The notes under the pieces are model-generated. The model searched no databases, was not told the DNA's origin, and saw nothing but the letters and a program-made list of their open reading frames with translations. From positions 496,001 through 560,000 of the forward strand of contig CAWJTQ010000017.1 of the NCBI GenBank assembly GCA_963845695.1: a stretch of 64,000 bases of DNA, read 5' to 3'. Origin of the DNA: CAWJTV01 sp963845695 (GTDB taxonomy: Bacteria > Planctomycetota > Planctomycetia > Isosphaerales > Isosphaeraceae). How positions within the stretch are numbered: position 1 is the first letter of the stretch; every line of letters begins with the position of its first letter. This document shows positions 1 to 9,408 of this stretch, piece by piece. The position numbers and the translations under genes are program-made.

Positions 1-75
1 GATCTGCTGGTGGACTGCGTGGCCCAGCGGGTCGTTCCCCGAGATCCGAGCGGCGCGACCTACGAGATTGAGTGA
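1..75 (+). CDS. C-terminal end of an unidentified protein (partial)
   Basis: An open frame enters from the left edge and stops at the TGA ending at 75. Only 24 residues are visible, ending in ATYEIE, with no recognisable motif. It lies upstream of rpsR on the same strand with a gap of about 225 bases. Genes such as rpsF or ssb often precede rpsR, but nothing here identifies this one. Confidence 0.4.
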   Translation, partial: DLLVDCVAQRVVPRDPSGATYEIE

Positions 76-181
76 ACCCGAGTTTCCCAGGGCGGGAAAA
101 CATCCTCTCGGCCGAGGCCGCTCCGCATGGCCCACTCAACCGCCGCCCGTCGGAGCGTCGCGCAAGAATCGCGACAGGGGC

Positions 182-210
182 TTGACGAGCCGTCGATTCG
201 CGCGTAGGCT
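182..210 (+). promoter_or_regulatory. Candidate sigma-70 promoter for rpsR
   Basis: TTGACG at 182-187 and TAGGCT at 205-210 are separated by 17 bases and lie about 90 bases before the rpsR start codon. The -35 matches consensus well and the -10 only moderately. Seen by eye; planctomycete promoters are not well enough defined to be sure. Confidence 0.35.
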
Positions 211-301
211 CGAAGTTTCGCGTCGTTTCGGCCTCTCGGTCCAAGCGCAGCACCACCATGTGCGAGGTTCTCGAACGTAATCGTCTGAGGGAAACAGGGT
301 T

Positions 302-545
302 ATGCCGCGGAAGAAGTTCGGACGCACCCGCAAGAATCGCTGCCGTTTCTGCACTCCCGAGGGTTGCCCTCGGCCGGCCTACGTGGATTACAAGGACGTC
401 GGCCTGCTGAAGAAGCTCTGCACCAACCAGAACAAGATGTTTTCCCGCAAGCGCAGCGGCAGTTGCGCGGCGTTTCAGCGCAGCGTCCAGCGCGGCGGTC
501 AAGCGCGCACGGTTCATGGCGCTGATCCCGTACGTCGGCGAGTAG
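302..545 (+). CDS. rpsR: 30S ribosomal protein S18, with one apparent frameshift
   Basis: S18 is a small-subunit ribosomal protein that binds 16S rRNA next to S6. The N-terminus RKNRCRFC, the segment YVDYKDVGLLKKL and the basic stretch FSRKRSG are typical of S18. Near 490 the frame is lost: the original frame runs on with unrelated residues, while the frame one base over supplies the expected ending AVKRARFMALIPYVGE and a TAG at 543-545. One extra base in the cgcggcgg run explains this. An essential gene cannot really be broken, so this is very probably a sequence error. About 81 residues when repaired. Confidence 0.9.
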
Positions 546-564
546 TCCCAGACACGGTCGTCGC

Positions 565-2207
565 TCAATGCGACTTTGGCACGGTGCGAATGGAACCTGT
601 CGCGGCAGGTTTGGTCGATTCCGGCAATGGCACGGGACGGATCGATCCGGCAGTTGCCGGCTTGGTGGGCTCCGGCTCGTCGTCGCGCGCCCGGCCATCC
701 CTGAGGAAAGCCAGAAACTGGGCATCCAGGGTGGAATACGGCTGGCCGAGCTGGTCCTCCAACGATCGCCCCGACCGGTGCTTGATCCGCCCTCGATAGG
801 CGTCGCGGATATAGTCGAAGAAGCCCTCGCGGTAGGTCCCCTGGTGCCACTGCATCAGGAAGACGGTGAGGGCCTCGGCTTGCTGGTATCGGAAGTGGAT
901 TCCCTCGTCGCGCATGAAGCGGGGCTCGTCGAGTGCGACGAACTGGGCCAGGGGGATCGCCTGCTCGCGATCCACGATCGCCTTGATCGCTTCCTCGATG
1001 CGGCGCCCGACCAATCCGCCGACCTCCAGAGAGCCGTCGGCCTGTGGCTGGACGGTCTCGAAATAAGTACCGAGCCCCTCGAAGACCCAGTAGTTGCCGG
1101 CGTTCGAGGTATACGCGTTGCGCCCGGCCGTCTCAAAAAGGAGCTGGTGCGAAACCTCGTGATAAAGGTTGGCTTCGACCGGGAGCTGTCCCTCGGCATA
1201 GTCGTAAAAGTACGCCGGGCGCGGCCGCCCCGGCTCGCCTTGGGAGGGGCGAAGAAGCCGAGACTCCCGGTGATCTTGTTCCCGTAGCTCGGAATGAGGT
1301 AATCGACAAACTCTTGCTTGGACGCGAAGTAGAAAACCTGATGTCGCTTGACCGACGGGTCGCCGGTGAGTTTCGGGTCGTGGAAGCGCTGGGCGAGTGG
1401 GAGGTTCTCGCCGAGGACGTCGGCCAGAATCGCGGTGAAAAGGTCGTGAAACGCCTCGAGGCGGCGGCCGAAGACGGTTGCCGCGGTGAGCGGGGTGTCG
1501 GTCTGGATTTCGAAGTGCTCGGTGAAGATATACCAGCGAGCGTTCCAGTGGGATCGGAGCTGGTCGACCTCGGCGGCAGGGAGCCACCGGACCTTGCCCC
1601 GTGAGGAGGGCGGAGTGGGCAGCTCTCCGCCGTCGAGATGCGGGACCCAGTCGGCCTTGACCCAGCCGAACTTCGGGTGATCGACCAGTCCTTTCTTGAA
1701 TTGCTGGATCACGAAAGGACGCGCCCAGCCGCCCTGATAGGGGACGTAACCGAGCAGCCGGCGCGCCTCGCGATGATCGGGCTGGCGGTCGAGGACCTCG
1801 CGGAGGCACCGGCTCGCCAGTGCATAAAGCGGCGGCTCCGATTTAGCGGCCCGTTTCGCCAGTTCGAACAGCTCGGCCGCCGATCGCCGTTCCCTCTCAT
1901 GCAGTCGAGCGAGACGGGCGTCAGGTGGGCTCGCCGGTCGTGCCGGCACGACCGGCGGTAAGGGGACGAACCGCGTGGCGCCATCCGGGTTGACGGGACG
2001 CGGGAGCCGGGCGCGCACGTCGGCGGCGGCCTGCGCGGCTCCTGTCCGGGACAATTCGTCGGCCAGGCTCCCCAGATCGGCCGCTTCTCTTGTGAGGATC
2101 GACCGACGCGCGGCTTCCAGCTCGCGGCCCTGGGCTTCACCCGCGTCCGGCCGAGGGACCTGGAGCGGAAGTGCCAACAGCCCGACGAGCCACCATGAGC
2201 ACGACAT
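565..2207 (-). CDS. Exported DUF1570-type putative metallopeptidase, one frameshift
   Basis: A long planctomycete-type protein with an N-terminal hydrophobic signal (WWLVGLLALPLQV). It has a helical TPR-like part (LREVLDRQPDHREARRLLGY) and a C-terminal part with HEVSHQLLFE, the HExxH-like motif of DUF1570 peptidase-like domains. The first frame (start 2207) carries the protein to about 1230; the frame ending at 565 continues from PAYFYDYAEGQLP. The break lies in a G/C-rich run near 1215-1245, so I treat it as one gene. The C-terminus has two near copies of a KPAxxGSIRxVP phrase. Substrate unknown; it converges with rpsR. Confidence 0.7.
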
Positions 2208-2400
2208 CGGGATCCTCCTCCAAGATCGTGGTCAAACTTTGACTGAATGCTTGATGACGAGGCTCAACAGGGTCCGGTTCAGCCTCTCATCAGTATACAC
2301 GGGTCCAGATCCTCGGATCAGCGATCTGGACACTTTGGTCCGATCGTCGCACAATACCGGCCGGGAGTTTCCGTCTTCATTCGGAAGGAGCCGACAATCC

Positions 2401-2949
2401 ATGGATGTCTTGCGCTCGCGGATTTCGACCGGTCTTGTCCTCGGGGCTGGGCTGCTGCTGGGATGGATGCTGGCGGCGACCCGGCCTGCCCAGTTGCATG
2501 CCAGCGCGGGGGACCGCTCGGGAGAATCGATCCTCACGACCGGACCGGTTCTGGTGCGGTACGACGAGGGCACCCGGTCCCCGATCCCATTCGATGCGGT
2601 GTATTTCCTCGACTACAAGGGAGGGCGATTGCTGGCGACGATACCCAGTTACCGGCAGGCAGGCGGAACGACTCACCTCCTCCATGGGTTTGCCGAGCGC
2701 GACCTTGCCGCGGACTTCAAACTCGACCTGGACGGGGGAGCCCGCCCCCACTTCTTGATGACGACGGGCTCGCTCGGGCAATACAGCTCGGGTTGGGCAC
2801 CCCTTTATGTCTTCGAGACGACGACTGGCCAGGTCGCGGTCTATCGGATGGATGCCTCAGTCACGGCCGGGGCGACGGCTCAGTCTCGATTCGAGCTTCT
2901 GGAGCTTCAGAGCTACTCCAAGGCGGAAAAAGCGAACTCCCGACCGTGA
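2401..2949 (+). CDS. Small exported protein of unknown function
   Basis: 182 residues. The N-terminal segment RISTGLVLGAGLLLGWMLAA is a signal peptide or membrane anchor; the rest is a soluble, beta-rich-looking domain with YFLDYKGGRLLATIPSY and WAPLYVFETTTGQVAVYRM. The ATG at 2401 is chosen because GGAAGGAG lies just upstream (about 2385); longer in-frame starts lack this. No family recognised. The last ~90 bases overlap, on the opposite strand, the extended end of the CvpA-like gene, which is probably an artefact of that gene's frame. Confidence 0.65.
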   Translation: MDVLRSRISTGLVLGAGLLLGWMLAATRPAQLHASAGDRSGESILTTGPVLVRYDEGTRSPIPFDAVYFLDYKGGRLLATIPSYRQAGGTTHLLHGFAERDLAADFKLDLDGGARPHFLMTTGSLGQYSSGWAPLYVFETTTGQVAVYRMDASVTAGATAQSRFELLELQSYSKAEKANSRP

Positions 2950-3756
2950 ATGAGATGAGCGGCGTGGCCGGGCAGACGTCGATACCAGCGAGGGCTTCGC
3001 GCGCGGCCATTCCGTCTCCTGATGGCTCGCGCTAAGGGGAGGGCCGGCTGGGGGTCCGCCCGGACCGGCCTGCCCACCTCCGGCCGCGCCACCTCCGGCC
3101 GCGCCACCTCCGCCAGCCGCGGCCTCTTCCGCCGGCGGGACCGTGTCGGTGCCGTAGGGTCGGGCGTTCTGGTGGTTGATCAACCATTCCCCCTTGGGGT
3201 CGAACAGATTCAACCGGTTCTTATTGCCATATTCCCCGTGGGGGTCGCGCTGGCCGGAGCCGTACTGTGCGAAGGGACCGCCGGTCTCGCGCTGGAACAA
3301 CCCCAGGAACTGATGGTCCAGGCCGAGCCCGAACGGCGGTTTCGTGTCGTAAACGACGGCATCAAAGATCTTCTTGTGCACTGGTGCACAGTGGAAGGCC
3401 AGGATGACGACCGCGAGGGTGATCGCCGCGCCACCCAGCCCGAAGATGAGCCGGCCGGCATGGTAGACCGGCGTGGGGAACCGGACCTGGGCCGGTGCGA
3501 GCGTTTCAGTCGTCATCCGCAGGATCACGACGGACACGCAGAATAACCCCAACAGACAGAGCGTGTCGGAGAAGCCCCAGGGAATCCCGGTCGAGTCGAG
3601 AAGCTTGGCCAGCGGCTCATAAAAGTTGAGAGCGATCATGGCCCCGAACAGCACGTTGAAGAACATCAAGGCCGCGCCCCAAAGTCCTTCGCTCGTGAGC
3701 CCGTAAGTCAGTCCGAGGACGAGCCCGGCGATAATCAGGTCGAGCACCACTTTCAT
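2857..3756 (-). CDS. CvpA-like integral membrane protein
   Basis: The N-terminal ~120 residues contain about four hydrophobic helices (MKVVLDLIIAGLVLGLTYGL, ALMFFNVLFGAMIALNF, LCLLGLFCVSVVIL, LIFGLGGAAITLAVVILAF), a CvpA-like layout. The phrase NLFDPKGEWLINHQNARPYG follows, then a Gly/Ala-rich linker. The reading frame then continues with low-complexity residues and overlaps the neighbouring gene on the other strand. A one-base slip in the G/C run near 3050 would instead end the protein at a TAG near 3034 and remove the overlap. Membrane location is confident; the CvpA label is moderate. Confidence 0.6.
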   Translation of the reverse strand: MKVVLDLIIAGLVLGLTYGLTSEGLWGAALMFFNVLFGAMIALNFYEPLAKLLDSTGIPWGFSDTLCLLGLFCVSVVILRMTTETLAPAQVRFPTPVYHAGRLIFGLGGAAITLAVVILAFHCAPVHKKIFDAVVYDTKPPFGLGLDHQFLGLFQRETGGPFAQYGSGQRDPHGEYGNKNRLNLFDPKGEWLINHQNARPYGTDTVPPAEEAAAGGGGAAGGGAAGGGQAGPGGPPAGPPLSASHQETEWPRAKPSLVSTSARPRRSSHSRSGVRFFRLGVALKLQKLESRLSRRPGRD

Positions 3757-3859
3757 GGAATCACCTCGTTACGCTCGCTTCGCTCGCTTAGTTTTCACGT
3801 TTCAGTAGGTAAATCGATTATCGACTGACCACTAAAGACTGAACACTGGAGTGCAGCGA

Positions 3860-5611
3860 CTATTTGACAACACGGAGCAGTTCCTCGATGGAGGTCCGAC
3901 CCTGGATGACCTGGCGCAAGCCGTCCTCCTGGAGGTAGATCATGCCGCCCTTGCGGGCCTCGGCCTTGATCTTGTTGATCGACGGGTTCTCGCGGATCAT
4001 GTCGCGCATCGGTTCTGTGATCACCAGGAGCTCATAGATGCCGGTCCGGCCGAAGTAGCCGGTCCCGCCGCACTGGGGACAGACCTGCTCGGGGTTCTCG
4101 GGTCGGCGGTAGAACACATCGACCTTGTCCGCCGGGAGGTTGGCCTTCTTGAGGAACTCGGGCTTGGGCTTGTACGGCTCCTTGCAGGCGTCGCAGAGGA
4201 GACGGACGAGGCGTTGGCCCAGGACCGCCGAAAGGGCCGAGGCGATCATGAATGGCTCGACGCCCAGGTCGAGCAAGCGGAACAGCGAGGTCACGGCATC
4301 GTTGGAGTGGACCGTGGAGAAGACCATGTGGCCGGTATTGGCCGCCTGGCAGGCGATCGAGGCGGTCTCCTGATCGCGGATCTCACCGATCATGATGACG
4401 TCGGGGTCCTGGCGGAGGATCGAGCGGAGCATGGAGGCGAAGGTCTGGCCAGCCTTGGTATTGACCTCCATCTGGGTGATATTGTCCATCTGGTATTCGA
4501 TGGGGTCCTCGACGGTGATGATGTTCCGCTGGTAGCGGTCGATCTCGCGGAGGGAGGCGTAGAGGGTGGTGGATTTGCCGGCCCCGGTCGGTCCGCAGCA
4601 GAGTAACATGCCGTGGGGCTGGGTCACCACGGCGCGGACCTGCTCGATCAGTTTGGGCCTCATCCCCAGGTCCTCGAGCTTGGTGACCCCCGTGCTATTG
4701 TCGAGGATTCGCATGACCAGCTTTTCGCCGGCCTTCGAGCCCGAGGTCGCCACGCGGAAATCCAGGTCGCGTCCCTGAAGCTTGGCGCCGAAGGACCCGT
4801 CCTGCGGCTTGCGCTTCTCGGAGATATCCATCGCCGAGAGGACCTTGAAGACGTTGACCACCGCGTCGCCGGTGGGTCGGTCGAACGGCTCGGCCGCGTG
4901 GAGGATGCCGTCGATCCGGTACCGCACCGAGAGCTGCTCGACGGTCGGCTCGAGGTGGATGTCGGTCGCACGGCGGAGCACGGCGTCGTAGACCAGCTCC
5001 TTGGCGGCCATGAACGACCGCGATTCCTCGGCCTGGCTGACGCGCGACGGGTCCTCCTTGGCCGAGCCCTGGGTCTTGCCGACGAACTGGATCGGCGGCC
5101 CGGTCCGGTCCCCCTGGCCGACGTCCCGGTTGAACATCGGCTTCATCCCCATCTTCATAAACAGGCTATTGCAGACCTCGCCGAGGTGATAGGGGGTCAG
5201 CACCTTCTGGTCGTCGGCAACGGTCTGATTGCGGACATAGACGTAGGAGAACAGTGGGATGAAGTAAGCCAGGAGCAACAGACTCAGCCCGATCGGATAG
5301 ACTGGGAGGGCCAACACCAGGAGCAGCCCCAACACGCCCGAGAAGAACATCACGCTATTCCAGGTGGCAAATTTGAGGTTGTTCAAATCCTGGGTATCAT
5401 GCTCGACCCAGTCGGTGGTCCAGGCCCACATGAGGTAGATCAGGATGACAGGGACGAACTTGAAGAGGTTCAGGTACATCCCGGGGCCCCGCCACGTGGG
5501 GTTGTGAACCTGGGCCAGCACCATCGGCAGGGTGTCGGCGGCTTCGGACACGGCGGCGGCGCCGAGGATCAGGGTCAAGAACGTCAGGACCACCAGGGAC
5601 GGGCGAATCAT
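3860..5611 (-). CDS. pilB: PilB/GspE-type assembly ATPase with N-terminal membrane segments
   Basis: Secretion/type IV pilus extension ATPase, 583 residues. Walker A GPTGAGKST at about 340-348, Walker B region DPDVIMIGEIRD at 402-413, the Asp/His-box segment TCPs of GspE (EDPIEY, STVHSND), and a tetra-cysteine zinc site (CDAC 473-476, CPQC 511-514). The start at 5611 (MIRPSLVVL) is preceded by GGAGAGG. The usual N-terminal GspE domain is replaced by a signal-like helix (1-26) and about three hydrophobic segments (46-125), which would anchor the motor in the membrane. It is next to pilT on the same strand; together they fit pilus extension and retraction. Confidence 0.9.
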   Translation of the reverse strand: MIRPSLVVLTFLTLILGAAAVSEAADTLPMVLAQVHNPTWRGPGMYLNLFKFVPVILIYLMWAWTTDWVEHDTQDLNNLKFATWNSVMFFSGVLGLLLVLALPVYPIGLSLLLLAYFIPLFSYVYVRNQTVADDQKVLTPYHLGEVCNSLFMKMGMKPMFNRDVGQGDRTGPPIQFVGKTQGSAKEDPSRVSQAEESRSFMAAKELVYDAVLRRATDIHLEPTVEQLSVRYRIDGILHAAEPFDRPTGDAVVNVFKVLSAMDISEKRKPQDGSFGAKLQGRDLDFRVATSGSKAGEKLVMRILDNSTGVTKLEDLGMRPKLIEQVRAVVTQPHGMLLCCGPTGAGKSTTLYASLREIDRYQRNIITVEDPIEYQMDNITQMEVNTKAGQTFASMLRSILRQDPDVIMIGEIRDQETASIACQAANTGHMVFSTVHSNDAVTSLFRLLDLGVEPFMIASALSAVLGQRLVRLLCDACKEPYKPKPEFLKKANLPADKVDVFYRRPENPEQVCPQCGGTGYFGRTGIYELLVITEPMRDMIRENPSINKIKAEARKGGMIYLQEDGLRQVIQGRTSIEELLRVVK

Positions 5612-6088
5612 TGCTGACCTCTCCGGAGCGATACCTCGGATCCGAAAAACGGGAAACCTGTCTGCGAGCACGACCCCGGGGTGACCGCAGCTCCGGAGGC
5701 GTTCCGCAAGAGCCCGGAGGCCGGAGCCCGCCCGAACGATCGGACCTGAGGCCGATTCCGCCGGGAGGCCGTCCCCTGAGCCATGGATCGATCGCCCATC
5801 AAGCCGTGCCCGCGCCATGGGGTCTCGCGGCGCGGCGATCGAGGATCCAGGGCTGCGATGGCTCGGCGGCTTGCCCGACGACCGGCTTGCCGGGGGGCTT
5901 GGCGGTCGCCACGGGAAATCGAGTCGGTCGGGGCACGCTGGGTCATGCGATCGTAATGCCTTTCGGCGCCAATTGAAAGACGCACGTCCGGGAAGCCGGC
6001 TCCGACGGGAGAGCCCCACCCGCCTCGCGCGGAGAGGCCAGCGACGTTCCGGGCTCCCGGCGCCTGCACAGACACGTGGCAGAAGCGT
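5612..6088. other. Intergenic region between pilT and pilB
   Basis: About 480 GC-rich bases. Open frames exist on both strands but are Arg/Pro/Ser-rich and have no recognisable content, so they look like composition shadows. No terminator or promoter stands out. The only support is the Shine-Dalgarno sequence for pilB at the right-to-left boundary. Confidence 0.4.
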
Positions 6089-7246
6089 TCAGAGCATGCC
6101 CGATTCGGGCAACTGGATCCCCTTGAGCACCATGCGCAGGGTCTCGGGATTGGGGGCGACCTCGAAGGCCGTGGCACGCTCGATCTTCTCGGCAAGCACC
6201 AGTTGATGCAGGCTATCGGTGAAGTCGACCATCCCCTCTTCCTTCCCGAGCCGGATCGCCTGGGCCAGCTTGATGTCTTCCTCATTGAGGATCAGCTTCC
6301 GCACGATCGGGTTGACCCGCATGACCTCGACCAGGGGGACGCGGGTCTGTCCGGTGGCGGCCGCCCAGTCCTTGGTGGTCGGCAGGATCTTCTGGGCGAC
6401 GATCGCCTTGAGGTTGAACGCCAGGTTCTGCCGCATGGCCTTGTGCATATCCTGGGGGAACAGGTCGAGGATTCGGCTGATGGTGGACGGGGCACTGGAC
6501 GCGTGGATCGTCCCGAAGACCAGGTGGCCGGTCTCGGCGGCGTGCATGGCCGCGTTGAACGTGTCGCGGTCACGCATCTCGCCGACCAGGATGATGTCGG
6601 GGTCCTGCCGCACGGCGTGCTTCAGGGCGGTGTCCCAGTCGATGACGTCGATGCCCACCTCGCGCTGGTTGATGATGCACTTGTCATCCTTGAAAGTGAA
6701 CTCGATCGGGTCCTCGATGGTGACGACATGGCAGCGCTCGCGCTTGTTGACGTACTGGAGCATGGCGGCGATGGTGGTGGACTTGCCGCTGCCGGTGACG
6801 CCGGCCAGGAGGACGATCCCCTGGTCGTGGCTGGCGATCTCGCCGAGGACCGGAGGCAGGCCCAGCCCTTCGAAGTCGGGGACGTTCGTGTTGACGCGCC
6901 GGGCGACCAGGCTGAGCCGGCCGCGCTGCTTGAACAGGTTGACGCGGAAGCGGGTCTCATCGCCGTTGGGCTCGAAGAGGATGTGGGCGAAGTCGATGCC
7001 ACCCGTCTCCTCCAGGATGTTCTTCTGGCGGGCGTTGAGCAGCGGGAACATCAGCCGTTCCATGTCCTGGCTGGACAAGACGGGCAGTTGCATGGTCCTG
7101 AAGATGCCGGTCAGCCGCATGGCGGGGGGCAGCCCGACCTTGAGGTGCAAGTCCGACCCCTTGTACTTCATGACCATCCGGAAGAGCTTGTTCGCCTCGG
7201 GCTCATTGGGCATTGCTTCGACGGTTGCTTCGACGGCCGTCGCCAT
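6089..7246 (-). CDS. pilT: PilT-type pilus retraction ATPase
   Basis: 385 residues, normal PilT length. It drives pilus depolymerisation and twitching. Visible motifs: SDLHLKVG near residue 31, Walker A GVTGSGKST at about 149-157, the Asp box TIEDPIEF, Walker B-type DPDIILVGEMRD, His box GTIHASSA and the PilT signature AIRLGKEEGM near the C-terminus. The start at 7246 has AGGAG 9 bases upstream. The frame is intact, unlike many neighbours. It follows hisF on the same strand and precedes pilB by about 480 bases. Confidence 0.93.
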   Translation of the reverse strand: MATAVEATVEAMPNEPEANKLFRMVMKYKGSDLHLKVGLPPAMRLTGIFRTMQLPVLSSQDMERLMFPLLNARQKNILEETGGIDFAHILFEPNGDETRFRVNLFKQRGRLSLVARRVNTNVPDFEGLGLPPVLGEIASHDQGIVLLAGVTGSGKSTTIAAMLQYVNKRERCHVVTIEDPIEFTFKDDKCIINQREVGIDVIDWDTALKHAVRQDPDIILVGEMRDRDTFNAAMHAAETGHLVFGTIHASSAPSTISRILDLFPQDMHKAMRQNLAFNLKAIVAQKILPTTKDWAAATGQTRVPLVEVMRVNPIVRKLILNEEDIKLAQAIRLGKEEGMVDFTDSLHQLVLAEKIERATAFEVAPNPETLRMVLKGIQLPESGML

Positions 7247-8240
7247 GGGCTGGGACTCCTGCGGTTCTGGACTGTGACGAGGACTTGGGGACCACCAGGG
7301 GGAACTGCAAATCGATCCGACGCATCCGGCACGATTCCGAGGTCAAGGCGGCGAACCGGTCACGAGCGCGTTCTCGATCGTGGGGCGCATCCCGCTCGGC
7401 GTGAGGTCCGCCCGGGAGGGGGCGGAGCCGGCGGGCCGCCGACACGGTGGTGCGATCATGTGTGCGGCCGACGGTTTGACGGACCGGGACGCCATGACTC
7501 GCCAGGTACTGCTTGGTCTCGATGATGGAATACTGGCCATAGTGGAAGATGCTGGCGGCCAGCGCGGCGGCAGCCCCGGCTTCGGCGAGCACGGCACGCA
7601 GGTGCTCGGGACTCCCCGCACCGCCGGAGGCCACCACCGGGACCTCCACCGCGTCGACCACGGCTCGGGTCATCTCCAGATCATAACCGTTCTGGGTTCC
7701 GTCGGCATCCATGCTGGTCAGAACGATTTCGCCGGCACCCAGGCTCTCGACCTCCCGCGCCCAGGCGACAGCCTCACGTCCGGTCGGCACCCGGCCGCCG
7801 TTGATGTGGACTTCCCAGATCTCACGCCCGTCGCGTTCGACGCGCTTGGGATCGATATTGACGACGATGCACTGGCTGCCGAACCGCCGGGCCGCCCGGC
7901 GGATCAGCTCGGGGTCGCGCACGGCCGCCGAGTTGATGGAGACCTTGTCCGCGCCTGCGCTCAGGAGCGTCCGGACGTCGTCGAGGCTGCGGATCCCGCC
8001 GCCGACGGTCAGCGGCATGAAGCAGACCTCGGCCGTCCGCCGGACGACGTCCAGGAGGATCGCGCGGTCTTCGTGACTGGCCGTGATGTCGAGGAACACC
8101 AGCTCGTCGGCCCCCTCCGCATCGTAGCGTGCCGCCACCTCGACCGGATCACCGGCATCACGGAGGTTCAGGAAGTTCGTCCCCTTCACGACGCGGCCGT
8201 GGTTGACGTCCAGGCAGGGGATGATCCGCTTCGCCAGCAT
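7203..8240 (-). CDS. hisF: Imidazole glycerol phosphate synthase cyclase subunit HisF
   Basis: HisF makes imidazole glycerol phosphate and AICAR from PRFAR with ammonia from HisH. Signatures: MLAKRIIPCLDVNHGRVVKG at the N-terminus, VFLDITAS, LTVGGGIRS, ADKVSINSAAV, and VVASGGAGSPEHL. The catalytic Asp pair is present (CLDV and TSMDADGT). HisF normally ends near residue 257, here at SHGVPVR. The open frame continues for about 88 Arg-rich residues and overlaps the first 44 bases of pilT. The tail is probably produced by a lost stop or a frame slip near 7480. Histidine genes are not clustered here. Confidence 0.9.
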   Translation of the reverse strand: MLAKRIIPCLDVNHGRVVKGTNFLNLRDAGDPVEVAARYDAEGADELVFLDITASHEDRAILLDVVRRTAEVCFMPLTVGGGIRSLDDVRTLLSAGADKVSINSAAVRDPELIRRAARRFGSQCIVVNIDPKRVERDGREIWEVHINGGRVPTGREAVAWAREVESLGAGEIVLTSMDADGTQNGYDLEMTRAVVDAVEVPVVASGGAGSPEHLRAVLAEAGAAAALAASIFHYGQYSIIETKQYLASHGVPVRQTVGRTHDRTTVSAARRLRPLPGGPHAERDAPHDRERARDRFAALTSESCRMRRIDLQFPLVVPKSSSQSRTAGVPAHGDGRRSNRRSNAQ

Positions 8241-8475
8241 GCGCAGCCTCGCCCCGAGATTTCAGAACAACCAGGATCGGGGGGCACGACCTTCGCCGTT
8301 TCCGCCCGGTTTCCACCGCGTGGTCTCTTCCGTATTCTATAAAACCGGTTTGCACGATCCTAGATGCTGGCAAGAAACCTTGGCCGGTTGCCGCAAACTC
8401 GCGAGCGCGATAACCTGATAAGGTTGTCCGAATCCTCTCGGTTTGGATCAGGGGTGTCTACGAGGAGGAATCACC

Positions 8476-9380
8476 TTGGCCTGGCTACACGCGCTCGTTC
8501 TGGCATCGGCCATGGCAGGGCAGTCGCAGGCCGTGTCGGGCTCGACGGCCCCGGCCGACAAGCCTTCGAAATCCTCCGCGAACGCCGCCAAGGAGGAGAA
8601 ACCGGCCCGGCCCAAGGCGAGTACGGCCAAGAAGTCTCCGGCGAAACCGGCCGAAAAACCCCCAGCGAAGGCCGCCCCCAAGACGAAAACCGGCCCTCGA
8701 ATTATGACTCAATCCGACATGCAGAAGCCGCGCAGTCCGTTCCTGATGCTCCCGGGCTCGGAAGGGGACCCAGCGGACCGGTATTCCGGCCCCACGGACT
8801 GGCGCGACATCCCACCCTGGCGGCAGGCCGCGTTCTTCGGCATCCGGCGCAGGGGCGATTCTTCGTTTATGTCATCGACTGTTCGGGGAGCATGATCGAC
8901 GATGACCGGTTCGCCCGCGCGTCGATGGAGCTGCGGCGGAGCGTCATGGCCCTCCAGTCGCCGCAGCAGTTCGAGGTCATCTTCTACAACGACGAATCGA
9001 TCCCGATGCCGGGAGGTCCCCTACCCCGTCCGGCCGACACGGAGAATAAACGCCGCCTCAACGCCTGGCTCGCATTGATCGAGCCCGACGGCGGGACCGA
9101 TCCGCGGGCGGCGATCAAGCAGGCGCTGAGTCTGCGGCCGGAGGCGGTTTTTCTGCTCTCCGACGGCCTGTTCCCGGAAGGGACCGTCGAGACCGTGTCG
9201 CGGTTCAACAGCCGGAAGATCCCGATCCACTGCGTGGACATGTCCGGAGGCGAGGGCGGCGATCATCTCCTGCGAATCGCCAAGGACAGTGGCGGCAAGT
9301 ACGCCTCGCGGCCGGGGAGCCTTCATGTCATCCCCGAGAGCCGGACCGATCCTACGAAACGCCGAGCCGGCGGTCCTTGA
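8476..9380 (+). CDS. Exported von Willebrand factor A domain protein, one frameshift
   Basis: Start TTG at 8476 is favoured by GAGGAGGA six bases upstream and gives a signal peptide (MAWLHALVLASAMAG). A Lys/Pro/Ala-rich linker follows (about residues 20-75), then a VWA domain with the MIDAS-type motif DCSGSM and a later LLSDGLFPEG. The frame breaks near 8850: WRQAAFFGI in the first frame joins QGRFFVYVIDCSGSM in the frame ending at 9380 if one G is missing. The low-complexity linker suggests a cell-surface or periplasmic adhesion/scaffold role; the partner is unknown. Confidence 0.7.
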
Positions 9381-9408
9381 GAGAGCACCGCTGTTCGAGG
9401 TGGCTCAG

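Noticed and set aside
5611..6019. N-terminal extension of PilB to 6019
   Set aside because: The extra 136 residues are Arg/Ser/Pro-rich, and the start at 5611 has a good ribosome site and a signal-like helix.
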